A stretch of DNA of 64,000 nt from an uncultured Erysipelotrichaceae bacterium (GTDB lineage: Bacteria; Bacillota_I; Bacilli_A; Erysipelotrichales; Erysipelotrichaceae): NCBI GenBank assembly GCA_947385085.1, contig CANDJN010000003.1, positions 46,675 to 110,674 of the forward strand, in the 5' to 3' direction. The position numbers and the translations under genes were made by a program. This document shows, one piece after another, positions 52,783 to 61,885 of the stretch. How positions within the stretch are numbered: position 1 is the first letter of the stretch; each line of letters starts with the position of its first letter. The notes under the pieces were generated by a model. That model ran no database searches. It was not told where the DNA came from and saw only the letters and a program-made list of their open reading frames with translations.

Positions 52783-54968
52783 GCCATACCCTCAACGTCA
52801 TCCTCTGTTTTCTTCTTGGTTGTTTTACGCGTGGAACGCTTTGGCTTTTTGTCAGTTTCAGCGGTTTTTGCTTTCTTATCCGTTTTTTTAATATAACGAC
52901 ATTTGGGATAGTTGGAACAGCCGACAAACATCGTGCCAAAGCGCGACTTGCGCTCCACCAAATCACCGCCACACTCCGGACATTTCTCACCGGTAGGCTT
53001 TGGTTCTTCTTTTACTTTGTTACTCTTGATATATTTGCAGTTTGGATAATCGCTGCACGCCAAGAAGGATCCATAACGGCCACGTTTGGTGACAAGCTTA
53101 CTGCCGCATTTAGGACAAACTTCATCGCTTTCCGCCGAATCCTCTTCACCGCGGGTATAACGGCACTGTGGGAAGCGCTCGCATGAGATAAAGCGCCCAA
53201 ACCGTCCATTGCGATAAACCAAATCACTACCGCACTCCGGACATTTTTCGCCGGTTTTCTCCAGTTCCTTCTTTTCCATTTTCTCGTATGCTTCATCCAA
53301 AAGCGGTTCAAATTCATGGTAGAACGAACTCACTTCTTCAATATGATCGCGTTCCCCTGCCGCAATCTCATCCAAGTGTCCTTCCATATTCGCCGTATAA
53401 CTGACATTGATTATACTGCTGAAAAACTCCTGTAAGCGCGTATCGGTCAATTCTCCTTGTTCACTGGGAATAAACACCTTGGTTTTTCCCCCTTCACTCT
53501 GTTTTTCCAAGGAAACATAGCCACGTTCCTGCAAGGTATCAATAATGATCGCATAGGTAGAAGGACGACCGATCCCCTTTTCTTCCAATTCTTTAATCAA
53601 ACGAGCTTCACTGTAACGCAGTGGTGGTTCGGTAAAATGCTGCTTGCCTTCCAACTCCACCTGTTTCAATATTTCCCCTTCACTTAATTCCGGAAGCATT
53701 TCATCCTTGGTCGTTTCATAATCACCATACATCTTTAAATAACCGTCAAACGCCAAAATACTGCCATTGGCACTGAAATCACAGTCATCACTGCGAATGA
53801 TCGCATTGACCACATTGCTTTTACTTGCGGCCATTAAAGAAGCAACGGTACGAGCATAAATCAGCTTATACAAACGATATTGATCGTTGGTCAAATATGA
53901 TTTCACCGCTTCAGGCGTGTTGTTAATATTCGTGGGGCGAATCGCTTCATGTGCATCCTGTGCGTGCTCATCGTTTTTCTGTCTTGCCCTACCCTTGTAT
54001 TCCTTACCGAAGGTGTCTTCAATATATTGAAAGGCATCCTTTACGAATACATCGGATAAACGCGTACTGTCAGTACGCATATAAGAAATCAGACCTTCAC
54101 TGTGTCCGCCCAAATTAATTCCTTCGTAAAGACGCTGCGCAATCTGCATCGTCTTTTTAGCGCCGAATCCCAGCTTCGTGCTGGCCTCCTGCTGTAAAGT
54201 AGAAGTAATGAAAGGCATTTTTGCTTCCTTGCGGCGTACCTTCTTTTCGATCGACGCCACGCTGAATTCATGCAGGCGGTTGATAATAGCATCGGTTTCC
54301 TCCTGCGTTTTTAAATTGGCCTTTTTCCCACCGATACGGGTGAGCTGAGCACTAAACGCCTTGCGATTTTTCTTAACATTCGCATTTAACGTCCAATATT
54401 CCTCGCTTTTAAACCGGCGAATTTCATTTTCGCGCTCGACAATGAGACGCAATGCCACAGACTGCACGCGTCCTGCCGATTTGGATCGAATCTTGTTTTG
54501 TAAAAGCTTGGAAAGTTTAAAGCCAATGATGCGATCCAGCATACGGCGGGCTTCCTGACTCTTGACCAAGTCCTGATCAATCGTTCTGGGATGGCGAAAC
54601 GCTTCCAGCACTGCATTCTTTGTGATTTCATGGAAGATAATGCGATTGCTTTCTTCCATATCCAAATTAAGAACCTGGGCTAAATGCCATGCGATAGCCT
54701 CTCCTTCACGATCTGGATCACTCGCTAAATAAACATGTTCGCTGTCTTTCACCAAAGCCTTTAATTCCTTTACCACATCCCGCTTATCGGAACTAATCTT
54801 ATAGGTGGGGGTAAAATGATTTTCCATATCAATTCCCAGACCGCCCTTACCGGTTGTCGCAAGATCACGGATATGACCTTTACTGGAAACAACGCGATAA
54901 TCCTTTCCGAGATATTTTTCGATTGTTTTTGACTTGGATGGCGACTCCACAATCACTAAATTCTTCAT
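52779..54968 (-). CDS. topA: DNA topoisomerase I
   Basis: Type IA topoisomerase (729 residues) that relaxes negative supercoils. The Toprim domain begins NLVIVESPSKSKTIEKYLG with DPDREGEAIAWH; the active Tyr is in SYMRTDSTRLS near residue 300. Three C-terminal zinc ribbons (CPECGSDL, CPKCGSKL, CPECGGDL, each with a second Cys pair) are followed by a Lys/Thr-rich tail. GGAGGTTATTC precedes the ATG. Confidence 0.97.
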   Translation of the reverse strand: MKNLVIVESPSKSKTIEKYLGKDYRVVSSKGHIRDLATTGKGGLGIDMENHFTPTYKISSDKRDVVKELKALVKDSEHVYLASDPDREGEAIAWHLAQVLNLDMEESNRIIFHEITKNAVLEAFRHPRTIDQDLVKSQEARRMLDRIIGFKLSKLLQNKIRSKSAGRVQSVALRLIVERENEIRRFKSEEYWTLNANVKKNRKAFSAQLTRIGGKKANLKTQEETDAIINRLHEFSVASIEKKVRRKEAKMPFITSTLQQEASTKLGFGAKKTMQIAQRLYEGINLGGHSEGLISYMRTDSTRLSDVFVKDAFQYIEDTFGKEYKGRARQKNDEHAQDAHEAIRPTNINNTPEAVKSYLTNDQYRLYKLIYARTVASLMAASKSNVVNAIIRSDDCDFSANGSILAFDGYLKMYGDYETTKDEMLPELSEGEILKQVELEGKQHFTEPPLRYSEARLIKELEEKGIGRPSTYAIIIDTLQERGYVSLEKQSEGGKTKVFIPSEQGELTDTRLQEFFSSIINVSYTANMEGHLDEIAAGERDHIEEVSSFYHEFEPLLDEAYEKMEKKELEKTGEKCPECGSDLVYRNGRFGRFISCERFPQCRYTRGEEDSAESDEVCPKCGSKLVTKRGRYGSFLACSDYPNCKYIKSNKVKEEPKPTGEKCPECGGDLVERKSRFGTMFVGCSNYPKCRYIKKTDKKAKTAETDKKPKRSTRKTTKKKTEDDVEGMA

Positions 54969-55037
54969 GAATAACCTCCTAGCAAAAGTATACGTATCCT
55001 ATTATTTCCATAATTGACCGATTTGTCAAATGATTTT

Positions 55038-55769
55038 TTATAAAATTGCTAAAATATCCTGATCATCTACCAAAATATTCGCCCCCTGTGAGATTAACAG
55101 ATTGCATCCGGAGCCATAAGCATCCTGAAACATGTGGGGTATGCAATAAATGGGAACATTTATTTCCAGTGCTTCATTGACGGTTAACATCGTACCGCTG
55201 CGCGGTTTTGCTTGAATGACAATAACAGCGGATGACAAAGCGGCGATCAAGCGATTACGCCATGGAAAATGATGGGCAAGCGGCTTTACATCATCCGGAT
55301 ATTCACTGATGATCAGCTGATTTTTTCTCATTGCTTTATACAAAACCACATTCTCTTTTGGATACATCACGTTGCATCCACAACCGATTACCCCGATGGA
55401 ATGCTCACTCAAAGCCGCCTGATGCACGATCGCATCAATCCCTTTCGCTAGTCCAGAAACAATCACAGCGTGAGCTTTCAATACATCACAAACATGTCGT
55501 CCCATTGCCGCACCATAATCGTTGCATTTTCGCGCTCCAACGATCGCCACTGCCCTTTGATTCAACAATCCGATATCTCCCTCATAAAATAAAATCCATG
55601 GCGCATAGCGCAGCCGCCGTAAGGAATCCGGATATTGTGAATCCGCAATCGTAATAAAATTCCTCGTACAGGTTACCTTTTCCCAAGGCTCCTGTCGTGC
55701 CAGTGCATTGGTAATCTGGTTCCATTCTCCTTGATACTTCAAAGCATAGCTTAATATTTGATCTCGCAT
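55038..55769 (-). CDS. dprA: DNA processing protein DprA (Smf), short form
   Basis: Single-strand DNA-binding protein (243 residues) that loads RecA during natural transformation. The Rossmann-like core shows VAIVGARKCNDYG, VSGLAKGIDAIVHQAAL, FPWRNRLIAALS and RSGTMLTVNEAL. The family often has 290-370 residues; the N-terminal SAM-like domain is reduced and the C-terminal winged helix is absent here. AGGAGG precedes the ATG. Its position before topA matches the Bacillus order. Whether the cell is transformable cannot be told from this gene. Confidence 0.92.
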   Translation of the reverse strand: MRDQILSYALKYQGEWNQITNALARQEPWEKVTCTRNFITIADSQYPDSLRRLRYAPWILFYEGDIGLLNQRAVAIVGARKCNDYGAAMGRHVCDVLKAHAVIVSGLAKGIDAIVHQAALSEHSIGVIGCGCNVMYPKENVVLYKAMRKNQLIISEYPDDVKPLAHHFPWRNRLIAALSSAVIVIQAKPRSGTMLTVNEALEINVPIYCIPHMFQDAYGSGCNLLISQGANILVDDQDILAIL

Positions 55770-55904
55770 ACAAAAAACCTCCTAAACTCTTATACACCAA
55801 AGAAAGAACTTTTACAGATTATTTTCATAAAAATTTGATTTTTTCACTGTATCACTCGATTCAACCGTGCGACGTGAATTGATAATACGCATGATATAGA
55901 CGGC

Positions 55905-55959
55905 AAAAAGAAAATACCTCTTAATTGCTTAAAGCTTACTATTTGCTATTAAGAGGTAT
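55905..55959 (-). terminator. Terminator of the SPFH operon
   Basis: A perfect 12-base inverted repeat (ATACCTCTTAAT with ATTAAGAGGTAT, 22-base spacer) is followed on the minus strand by TTTTCTTTTT. It is 77 bases past the SPFH stop codon. Confidence 0.7.
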
Positions 55960-56035
55960 CATATAAACTTACATGTACAAATCCCTGTTTTCTTCATATT
56001 AGTGAGAAAATCGTAATCACAGGATATGAAAATCG

Positions 56036-56923
56036 CTATTTTTTAGGCCCACTGACAAACTCTTTTGCGGACGTTAACAAGGTAGCTACATTTTGTAATT
56101 CAGTGGGAACGACAATCTTCGTTGCTTTGCCGTCTGCCATTTTTTCATAGGCTTCCAGTGATTTCAGTGTCATATATTCACGGCTTGGATCGGCGTTCTT
56201 TATCATCTCAATACCATGCGATTGTGCTTCATATAAGCGTTCCATCGCTTTCGCCTGACCTTCTGCTTCAGCAATCATCGCTTCCTTTTTAGCTGTTGCC
56301 CTTAACACCATGGCTTCTTTTTCACCCTCAGCGGTTAATATCGCAGATTTCTTTTCCCCTTCTGCTCGCAAAATGGACTCGCGGCGTTCCCGTTCAGCAC
56401 GCATTTGCTTCTCCATCGCTTCTTGAATATCACGCGGCGGAATGATGTTTTTCACTTCAACTCGGTTAACCTTAATACCCCATGGATCAGTCGCCTCATC
56501 CAATATAGAACGCATTTTTGTATTGATGATATCACGACTGGTTAATGTTTCATCCAGTTCCAGTTCACCGATGATATTACGCAAGGTCGTTGCTGTTAAA
56601 TTCTCGATTGCCGTAATCGGCCCGACAACGCCATACGTATACAGTTTGGGATCAGTGATCTGAAAATACACGACCGTGTCAATCTGCATCGTAACATTAT
56701 CCTTGGTGATGACCGGCTGAGGCGCAAAATCCTTAACCACTTCTTTTAAGGTAACCTTGTTTGCGATGCGATCTATGAAAGGCAATACAAAATGTACCCC
56801 CGTACTCCAAGTTTCATGATAAGCACCCAAACGCTCAATAACATACGATTTTGCCTGAGGCACAATTCTAATCGAATAAGCAAATAAAATTACAACTAAT
56901 AACAATACAACAATGAATATCAT
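56036..56923 (-). CDS. SPFH/Band 7 (stomatin-like) membrane protein, QmcA family
   Basis: A 295-residue protein with an N-terminal membrane helix (about 1-22) and a cytoplasmic SPFH domain (SYVIERLGAYHETWSTGVHFVLPF, VITKDNVTMQIDTVVYFQI). A long Glu/Lys/Ala-rich coiled coil follows (about 165-240, AERERRESILRAEGEKK). Such proteins oligomerise and organise membrane domains, usually with an NfeD partner, which is encoded directly upstream. GGAGGAAAAAAT precedes the ATG. Confidence 0.92.
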   Translation of the reverse strand: MIFIVVLLLVVILFAYSIRIVPQAKSYVIERLGAYHETWSTGVHFVLPFIDRIANKVTLKEVVKDFAPQPVITKDNVTMQIDTVVYFQITDPKLYTYGVVGPITAIENLTATTLRNIIGELELDETLTSRDIINTKMRSILDEATDPWGIKVNRVEVKNIIPPRDIQEAMEKQMRAERERRESILRAEGEKKSAILTAEGEKEAMVLRATAKKEAMIAEAEGQAKAMERLYEAQSHGIEMIKNADPSREYMTLKSLEAYEKMADGKATKIVVPTELQNVATLLTSAKEFVSGPKK

Positions 56924-56941
56924 ATTTTTTCCTCCTGTTTA

Positions 56942-57364
56942 TCAAATGCTACGAACAAGCATTTTCGCTCCTTCAATCGCTACAATACGCACTTGTTTGC
57001 CGACTTCAATCACCTCATGATCCATACTCACGGCACTCCACAACATCCCTTGTATTTTCACCTCACCCCATGATTGCTCATTGATCTGCTTGGTCACAAC
57101 AGCAATTTCATCAATGAAACGATCTACATTGGTCGCCGTGATATTGCCGCGCAAATATTTTACGCCAACCGGGCGCACGATGACAACTAATGAGCCGGAA
57201 ACGATCCAAAATACAGCAATCTGAATAATATCGGAAAGCTGTAGTGTCTCGCAAAGACCCGCTGCCAGGGCACCGATGGTGAACCATATACTAACAAGTG
57301 CTGTCGGTGTAATCAATTCCAACGCGACTCCTGCTATTGCAATACCAATCCATATCCATCCCAT
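56942..57364 (-). CDS. NfeD-like membrane protein
   Basis: A 140-residue protein with two or three hydrophobic helices and a C-terminal OB-fold domain (about 80-140, GEVKIQGMLWSAVSMD, KQVRIVAIEGAKMLV), the short NfeD1b form that pairs with SPFH proteins. The start is one of several close ATG codons; I use the one at 57364, nine bases after AAAGG. The preceding gene's stop overlaps this run of ATGs. Same operon as the SPFH gene. Confidence 0.88.
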   Translation of the reverse strand: MGWIWIGIAIAGVALELITPTALVSIWFTIGALAAGLCETLQLSDIIQIAVFWIVSGSLVVIVRPVGVKYLRGNITATNVDRFIDEIAVVTKQINEQSWGEVKIQGMLWSAVSMDHEVIEVGKQVRIVAIEGAKMLVRSI

Positions 57365-57369
57365 CGCCA

Positions 57370-57744
57370 TCATCCTTTCTCCGAACGGTTGATACATTCA
57401 ATGATTAACAATCCCTGTTGATCATGGAACATGGCATCGTATTTATTACCGTTTAACGATTCTCCCAGCATCGTAGATATTTCTTCCATCATCTGCTTAT
57501 TGGTAATTCTTGCATACCCCTTGCCGATCGACACTTTGTGGAGCTGTTCTAACGGTATCAGCTTACGATCCACATCTTTTTTCTTTACCGGTTTAATCGC
57601 AATTTGTTTCGTCTCATGATCAATGCCAACCATCGCCCAGCGAACATCCTGAAAGTGAGCCGCCGCCGCATTATTCAACGTAATGTTATTGTTGTACAGC
57701 GTTGCAATTGGCGCATACACATTGCCTTTGACCCATGTAAACAT
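57370..57744 (-). CDS. Hypothetical protein, first gene of the NfeD-SPFH operon
   Basis: A 124-residue soluble protein that I cannot assign. The N-terminal half has alternating strands (YAPIATLYNNNITLNNAAAAHF, WAMVGIDHETKQIAIKPV), then a basic helix (KKKDVDRK) and a C-terminal helix-strand (QGLLIIECINRS). No signal or membrane segment. AAAGGCGGTG lies five bases before the ATG at 57744; an upstream GTG is less likely. The operon position suggests a role linked to the SPFH/NfeD membrane complex, but that is only inference. Confidence 0.75.
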   Translation of the reverse strand: MFTWVKGNVYAPIATLYNNNITLNNAAAAHFQDVRWAMVGIDHETKQIAIKPVKKKDVDRKLIPLEQLHKVSIGKGYARITNKQMMEEISTMLGESLNGNKYDAMFHDQQGLLIIECINRSEKG

Positions 57745-57768
57745 TGCCACACCGCCTTTCTATCTTTA

Positions 57769-57796
57769 ATTATAATTCTTATTTTTGCGGTGTCAA
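57769..57796 (-). promoter_or_regulatory. Consensus sigma-A promoter for the hypothetical-NfeD-SPFH operon
   Basis: Perfect TTGACA, a 16-base spacer and perfect TATAAT on the minus strand. The strongest-looking promoter in the window. Upstream to 58012 there is only AT-rich sequence and a short GCATGCA palindrome pair near 57919-57943. Confidence 0.85.
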
Positions 57797-58012
57797 TATA
57801 TTTATCTTATTTTTCTTATTATTTTCACAGTGAATGATTGTGCGTCTGATTCGCTCTTATAACAGCTTTGTTATTTTCTAATATATCCATTTTAATATAG
57901 CAACAAGACAAAAGACAAGCATGCATTTTTTTCATTTGCATGCACCATAAATATATGTACAAATCACTTTAGTTTTCATATCAAGTGCGCATCGCGCATA
58001 GATTATTCATTG

Positions 58013-58633
58013 TTACAAAATGAATTGCAGCTGATCCATCTCCTTGACCGGACCATAGCTGTGACGATAAATATCAAGTACTCCATATTGATGAAGCGCT
58101 TCAATGTGCGCCGTGGTTGGATATCCCTTATGCTTCGCAAAGCCATATTGAGGATATAAAACGTCATAAGCCCTCATGATGCCATCTCTTGTGACCTTTG
58201 CCAAAATACTGGCAGCCGCAATACTCACGCTTTTCTGATCACCCTTGACTAGTGAAATCACCTCAAAGGGACAATGCGGCAAGGGCATGGCATCAGTTAA
58301 TACGCCGTCCTTAAAGCGAAACTGTTCCACCAAGTCCTCCATCGCCTTCTGCGTTGCTCGATAAATGTTCAATTCGTCAATGGTACGTGGCGGTATAATG
58401 GCAATATGGTATTCACTCGCCTCCTTAATAATTACTTGAAACATCTCCTTGCGCTTCTTTTCACTGATTTTTTTAGAATCATAAATTCCTTCGTGATGAT
58501 AGTTGGGTGGAAACATAACGGCGGCCACTACCAAAGGACCGGCAATCGGACCACGTCCTGCCTCATCCAAACCGATAATCGCATGTCTTCCTTCTTGCCA
58601 CCACTGCTTTTCATATTGATTCGCTGTTTCCAT
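58013..58633 (-). CDS. rnhB: Ribonuclease HII
   Basis: Endonuclease (206 residues) that removes ribonucleotides from DNA-RNA hybrids. The catalytic acids are in GLDEAGRGPIAGPL (Asp and Glu) and in LTDAMPLP, with SKKISEKKR and SIAAASILAKVTRD also typical. The start overlaps the rbgA 3' end, giving the conserved rbgA-rnhB pair. Confidence 0.96.
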   Translation of the reverse strand: METANQYEKQWWQEGRHAIIGLDEAGRGPIAGPLVVAAVMFPPNYHHEGIYDSKKISEKKRKEMFQVIIKEASEYHIAIIPPRTIDELNIYRATQKAMEDLVEQFRFKDGVLTDAMPLPHCPFEVISLVKGDQKSVSIAAASILAKVTRDGIMRAYDVLYPQYGFAKHKGYPTTAHIEALHQYGVLDIYRHSYGPVKEMDQLQFIL

Positions 58634-59492
58634 TGACTCGCTCCCAGGTAATTCTACCTAATTTATCCTGACGTACCTCTTTCAAAAATGCTGTGATTGT
58701 TCGTTTTTCATCGATTTCTCCCTGACCTGTTAAATAGCCGCGTACGCGTGCTATACGCGCTAATAATTCATGGGGATCACTGCATGGATCAATTTGATAA
58801 CGTTCTGCCAGCACCTGTGGTTTACGCTCATATAATTCTTTCAGCATCCAATAAACCACATCTTCTAATGGTAAAACATCATCCTTGATCGAACCGCACG
58901 CTGCCAAATACATTCCCACCATCGGATCCTCGAACTTTGGCCATAAAACTCCCGGCGTATCCAGCAATTCCAGCTGATTGTTAATCCTTGCCCACTGTAA
59001 TGAGCGCGTGACCCCCGGTCGATCGGCAGCTTGCGCTATGCGCCTTTTTACAAGCTTATTAATAAAGGTGGATTTTCCAACATTAGGTACACCGACCACC
59101 ATTGCTCGTATTGCGCGTGGTCGAATTCCCCGTCGCTTTTGTCGCTCAATTTTTTCTTTCATGATGGACTGCGCCGCTTGAATCACTGGTTTAGTAATCC
59201 CATCCTTAGGAATATCAAAAGCCAAAACCTGCGTTTGCTCATTTGACAGATGGTGAATCCATTGAGTCGTTTGTTCCAATTCTGCCTTATCTTTTTTACT
59301 TAATATGATTAATCTTGGCTTTCCCTGACATAATTCATCAAGCATTGGATTACGGGAGGCATTGGGAATTCGTGCATCACGTAGCTCTATCACCATATCT
59401 ACCATACGCAGTTTCTCCTGCATCTCCCGCTTTGCCTTCGTCATGTGACCGGGATACCAGTTTATATTTATCTGATTTTGTCGATTGTCCAT
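58611..59492 (-). CDS. rbgA: Ribosome biogenesis GTPase RbgA (YlqF)
   Basis: Circularly permuted GTPase (293 residues) that acts in late 50S assembly with L6, L27 and other proteins. The N-terminal INWYPGHMTKAKREMQ is typical; the G4 motif LSKKDKAE comes before the G1 motif GVPNVGKSTF and G3 DTPGVLWPK, as expected from the permutation. AAGGAAGTGTAAATT precedes the ATG. In related genomes it follows lepB directly; here an AT-rich block is inserted upstream. Confidence 0.95.
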   Translation of the reverse strand: MDNRQNQININWYPGHMTKAKREMQEKLRMVDMVIELRDARIPNASRNPMLDELCQGKPRLIILSKKDKAELEQTTQWIHHLSNEQTQVLAFDIPKDGITKPVIQAAQSIMKEKIERQKRRGIRPRAIRAMVVGVPNVGKSTFINKLVKRRIAQAADRPGVTRSLQWARINNQLELLDTPGVLWPKFEDPMVGMYLAACGSIKDDVLPLEDVVYWMLKELYERKPQVLAERYQIDPCSDPHELLARIARVRGYLTGQGEIDEKRTITAFLKEVRQDKLGRITWERVNGNSESI

Positions 59493-59528
59493 AATTTACA
59501 CTTCCTTCTTATGAATAGTAATTTATAA

Positions 59529-60290
59529 CTAAATATGAATGCTAAATTTATCATATTTATAAATGCCATGACCTTGATTTAATTTACCTTTTTTTTCTAA
59601 ATCTTTAAACGCTTTTCCAATTTCATCTACTAAATGCGTATCTATGTTTAATTTATAATGAGCAGGTAAAATTTTGTTGATATTTAATTTTCTTACTTTA
59701 ACAATAGAATTTTTAAAATCTAGTGGACATGTAGTAGGATAATAAGCATCCAGTTTTCCTTCATATATTAAATCTCCTGTAAATAAATATTTGCTTTCTA
59801 TATCATAAAAACATATATGTCCAGGAGAATGACCAGGTGTATGAATTACTTGTATTTTTCTGTTTCCAATATCTATCATATCATTATCGTTTAAAATAAT
59901 ATTTGGATCACCTTTATAAATCTCATACTTATTAATATCAAAAGATTCAGGAAGTTCACAAGGTTCTTTTAATAAATTATTCATAACAACTGTCAATGGA
60001 ATTGGAAAATTTGATAGCCATTCTTTCTCTAAATAATAAACTGCAATATTATCAAAATACTTATGACCACCTATATGATCCCAGTGAATATGCGTAGTCG
60101 CAACTAATATTGGTAAATTAGTTATTTCATCAACTATTTGTTTAATATTTGATATTCCTAAACCTGTATCAATTAATAGAGCTTGATCCCTTCCCAATAA
60201 TAAATATGAGTGAAATTTTTCCCAATGTTTATATTCACTTATTGCATAAGTCATATCATCAATTTTCTCGATTGTAAACCAATCATTCAC
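59529..60290 (-). CDS. MBL-fold metallo-hydrolase
   Basis: A 253-residue hydrolase of the metallo-beta-lactamase superfamily. Metal ligands are in THIHWDHIGG (HxHxDH, near residue 67), HTPGHSPGH (near 150) and GDLIYEG (near 172), with a late histidine in PAHYKLNID. No lactonase, glyoxalase II or RNase signature decides the substrate. It is much richer in AT codons than rbgA and rnhB next to it, which suggests transfer. The ribosome binding site (GGGATGATAATG) is poor. Confidence 0.88.
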   Translation of the reverse strand: MNDWFTIEKIDDMTYAISEYKHWEKFHSYLLLGRDQALLIDTGLGISNIKQIVDEITNLPILVATTHIHWDHIGGHKYFDNIAVYYLEKEWLSNFPIPLTVVMNNLLKEPCELPESFDINKYEIYKGDPNIILNDNDMIDIGNRKIQVIHTPGHSPGHICFYDIESKYLFTGDLIYEGKLDAYYPTTCPLDFKNSIVKVRKLNINKILPAHYKLNIDTHLVDEIGKAFKDLEKKGKLNQGHGIYKYDKFSIHI

Positions 60291-60768
60291 ATTATCATCC
60301 CGCTTTCAAACTGCTATCTGTCTATCTGCCATTGACTTTGCGTCATCCATAACATTTCTTACAGAACCACCCTCTACCTTTTTTTGATTTCAAAACGCAA
60401 AAACTCGTAATACTATTTAATTCTTTCATATTCTCATCTCTTAATTTGTGGCTTTTTACATAGTTGCACTTTCCGTTAATTGTTGTTTGTGGATCTATCT
60501 AAGATCATTCCCATCACTTTTACCATCAATGATTACGTTTCATTGTACTATACTACATAGCGATTCGCACTATACAAGTTTCTGTTCGTGCGCTCGTAAA
60601 AGTCTCGGCACTACCTTCTTCTCGCTTACATACTGTTAACGGAATATGACTCACTACATTTGGCGCTAATACCTGTGGTTAGTTTATTCCCAGTGATTAA
60701 GCGCGTCTCAGCACACTTATAAATAAAAGTCAAATATGCTCCATATCTGACTTTTATTCTGCATTAAC
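60291..60768. other. Intergenic region in the AT-rich block
   Basis: A 478-base gap with no convincing gene. A minus-strand frame of 28 codons (ATG at 60428, ending near 60342) encodes a small Lys-rich peptide with a CxxC pair, ribosome binding site weak. The sequence between 60500 and 60720 is less AT-rich than its surroundings and looks like a remnant or an RNA, but I cannot assign it. A hairpin at the right end serves the next gene. Confidence 0.4.
60722..60758 (-). terminator. Bidirectional-looking terminator downstream of the related pair
   Basis: AATAAAAGTCA and TGACTTTTATT form an 11-base perfect stem, continued inside by ATATG and CATAT after one mismatch. It lies ten bases past the stop of the gene ending at 60769. 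Confidence 0.65.
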
Positions 60769-61299
60769 CTATCTTTTCCATTTTTCTTGTTTGAATCCTC
60801 TTGCTTCTAACTTTGCTCTTAATGTTTCCAAGTAATCTAGAAACTTCTCACGTTCTTCTTTTTGCATCGTGTTTGATATGCCATATATCGTTTTACTTCC
60901 TGTATCTCCAATGTTCAGAATTTCTCCATAGTCACTTGTTCCTTTTTTATATATTAAATTAGCATGTGATAATTTAGGGTTATAACTTATATTTTCAACC
61001 AGAGACAGATCAATTTCCCAAGGTTCTGAATGTTCTGTTAAGTCTCGATTTACTTGAACTAATAACATTTTATCATCTCTTTTTCGATAGCCTAGTATAT
61101 AATGATAATATGTAGTCGTAGTAGTGTCTGTTACAAGCCCTCTTTTAAACTTTGTACTCGTTTCCATCGCGTGTAAAATTTCAAAACTTTCGCCATCTGC
61201 TACGGCTTCATTAAATATTTTGCGCATAATTTCTTTCTTATTTTTGCACTCCACTGCATCATACTCTAATTCTTTTACTTTTTTTGAAAATATCCCCAT
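60769..61299 (-). CDS. Hypothetical protein, distant paralogue of its upstream neighbour
   Basis: A 176-residue soluble protein that I do not recognise. After a charged N-terminus, a threonine run (TTTTT) leads into strands YYHYILGYRKRDDKMLLVQV, then NISYNPKLSHANLIY, and a C-terminal helix with QKEEREKFLDYLE. The same order of features is found in the next gene upstream, so they look like old duplicates of one fold, possibly a PH-like domain. AT-rich codons differ from flanking housekeeping genes. The ATG follows AGAGGTAATAAAAA. Confidence 0.75.
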   Translation of the reverse strand: MGIFSKKVKELEYDAVECKNKKEIMRKIFNEAVADGESFEILHAMETSTKFKRGLVTDTTTTTYYHYILGYRKRDDKMLLVQVNRDLTEHSEPWEIDLSLVENISYNPKLSHANLIYKKGTSDYGEILNIGDTGSKTIYGISNTMQKEEREKFLDYLETLRAKLEARGFKQEKWKR

Positions 61300-61315
61300 T
61301 TTTTATTACCTCTTT

Positions 61316-61885
61316 TTATTTTGCTTTTCCGATTTTTCCTGTCGCAACTACATTGTGATAACCATTCACTTCTCGCATAAAATCTTTTGCGAATTCTAAA
61401 AATTCTTTATATTCTTCTTTTTGTACGATATTAACCGGATGATATTTGTCTTCTTTTGTCTCCACCGGCGCTACAATTATTGATACAAGATTGTTACCAT
61501 TTTTATCATAAAGCTCCAACCAGTTTTTCTCAGGCTTTGTGTTGACAATGTAAACATTCTCTTTTGTGTAATGAATAGGCATTCCATAATTCATTATTCC
61601 TTTTTCAAAAGATAAAGGAACTACTACAATTTCTCCTTTTTTAAAACCGATAGCATAATACCAGAAACTTGTTCTTGTGGTAACCACTCTTCCGCCACCA
61701 CCAAAAGCCAAGGACTCCCAAGTTGCATACATCGCAGTATACTCATCTGAATCTGTTTTTTCCTTTATTATTTCATTTATTCTTTGTTTTTCTTCACTAT
61801 TTTCTCCTTTTTTTTCATCTATACTTATTTTAAAATAAGCACAAACAAACAAAATGATTATTCCTACTCCGATTACAATATACAT
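61316..61885 (-). CDS. Membrane-anchored hypothetical protein, distant paralogue of its downstream neighbour
   Basis: A 189-residue protein with an N-terminal membrane helix (about 3-19), then a charged linker and a domain beginning RTSFWYYAIGFKKGEIVVVPL, continuing with ENVYIVNTKPEKNWLELY and ending with a helix containing QKEEYKEFLEFAKDF. The layout mirrors the gene downstream, which lacks the membrane helix. GGAGGAGTTTCGGG precedes the ATG. The two genes are 16 bases apart and share a promoter. A sensor or surface-linked role is possible; nothing proves it. Confidence 0.75.
   Translation of the reverse strand: MYIVIGVGIIILFVCAYFKISIDEKKGENSEEKQRINEIIKEKTDSDEYTAMYATWESLAFGGGGRVVTTRTSFWYYAIGFKKGEIVVVPLSFEKGIMNYGMPIHYTKENVYIVNTKPEKNWLELYDKNGNNLVSIIVAPVETKEDKYHPVNIVQKEEYKEFLEFAKDFMREVNGYHNVVATGKIGKAK

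Noticed and set aside
60448..60639. Plus-strand 63-codon frame in the AT-rich block
   Set aside because: Cys- and Ser-rich with no family likeness and no ribosome binding site; probably chance.
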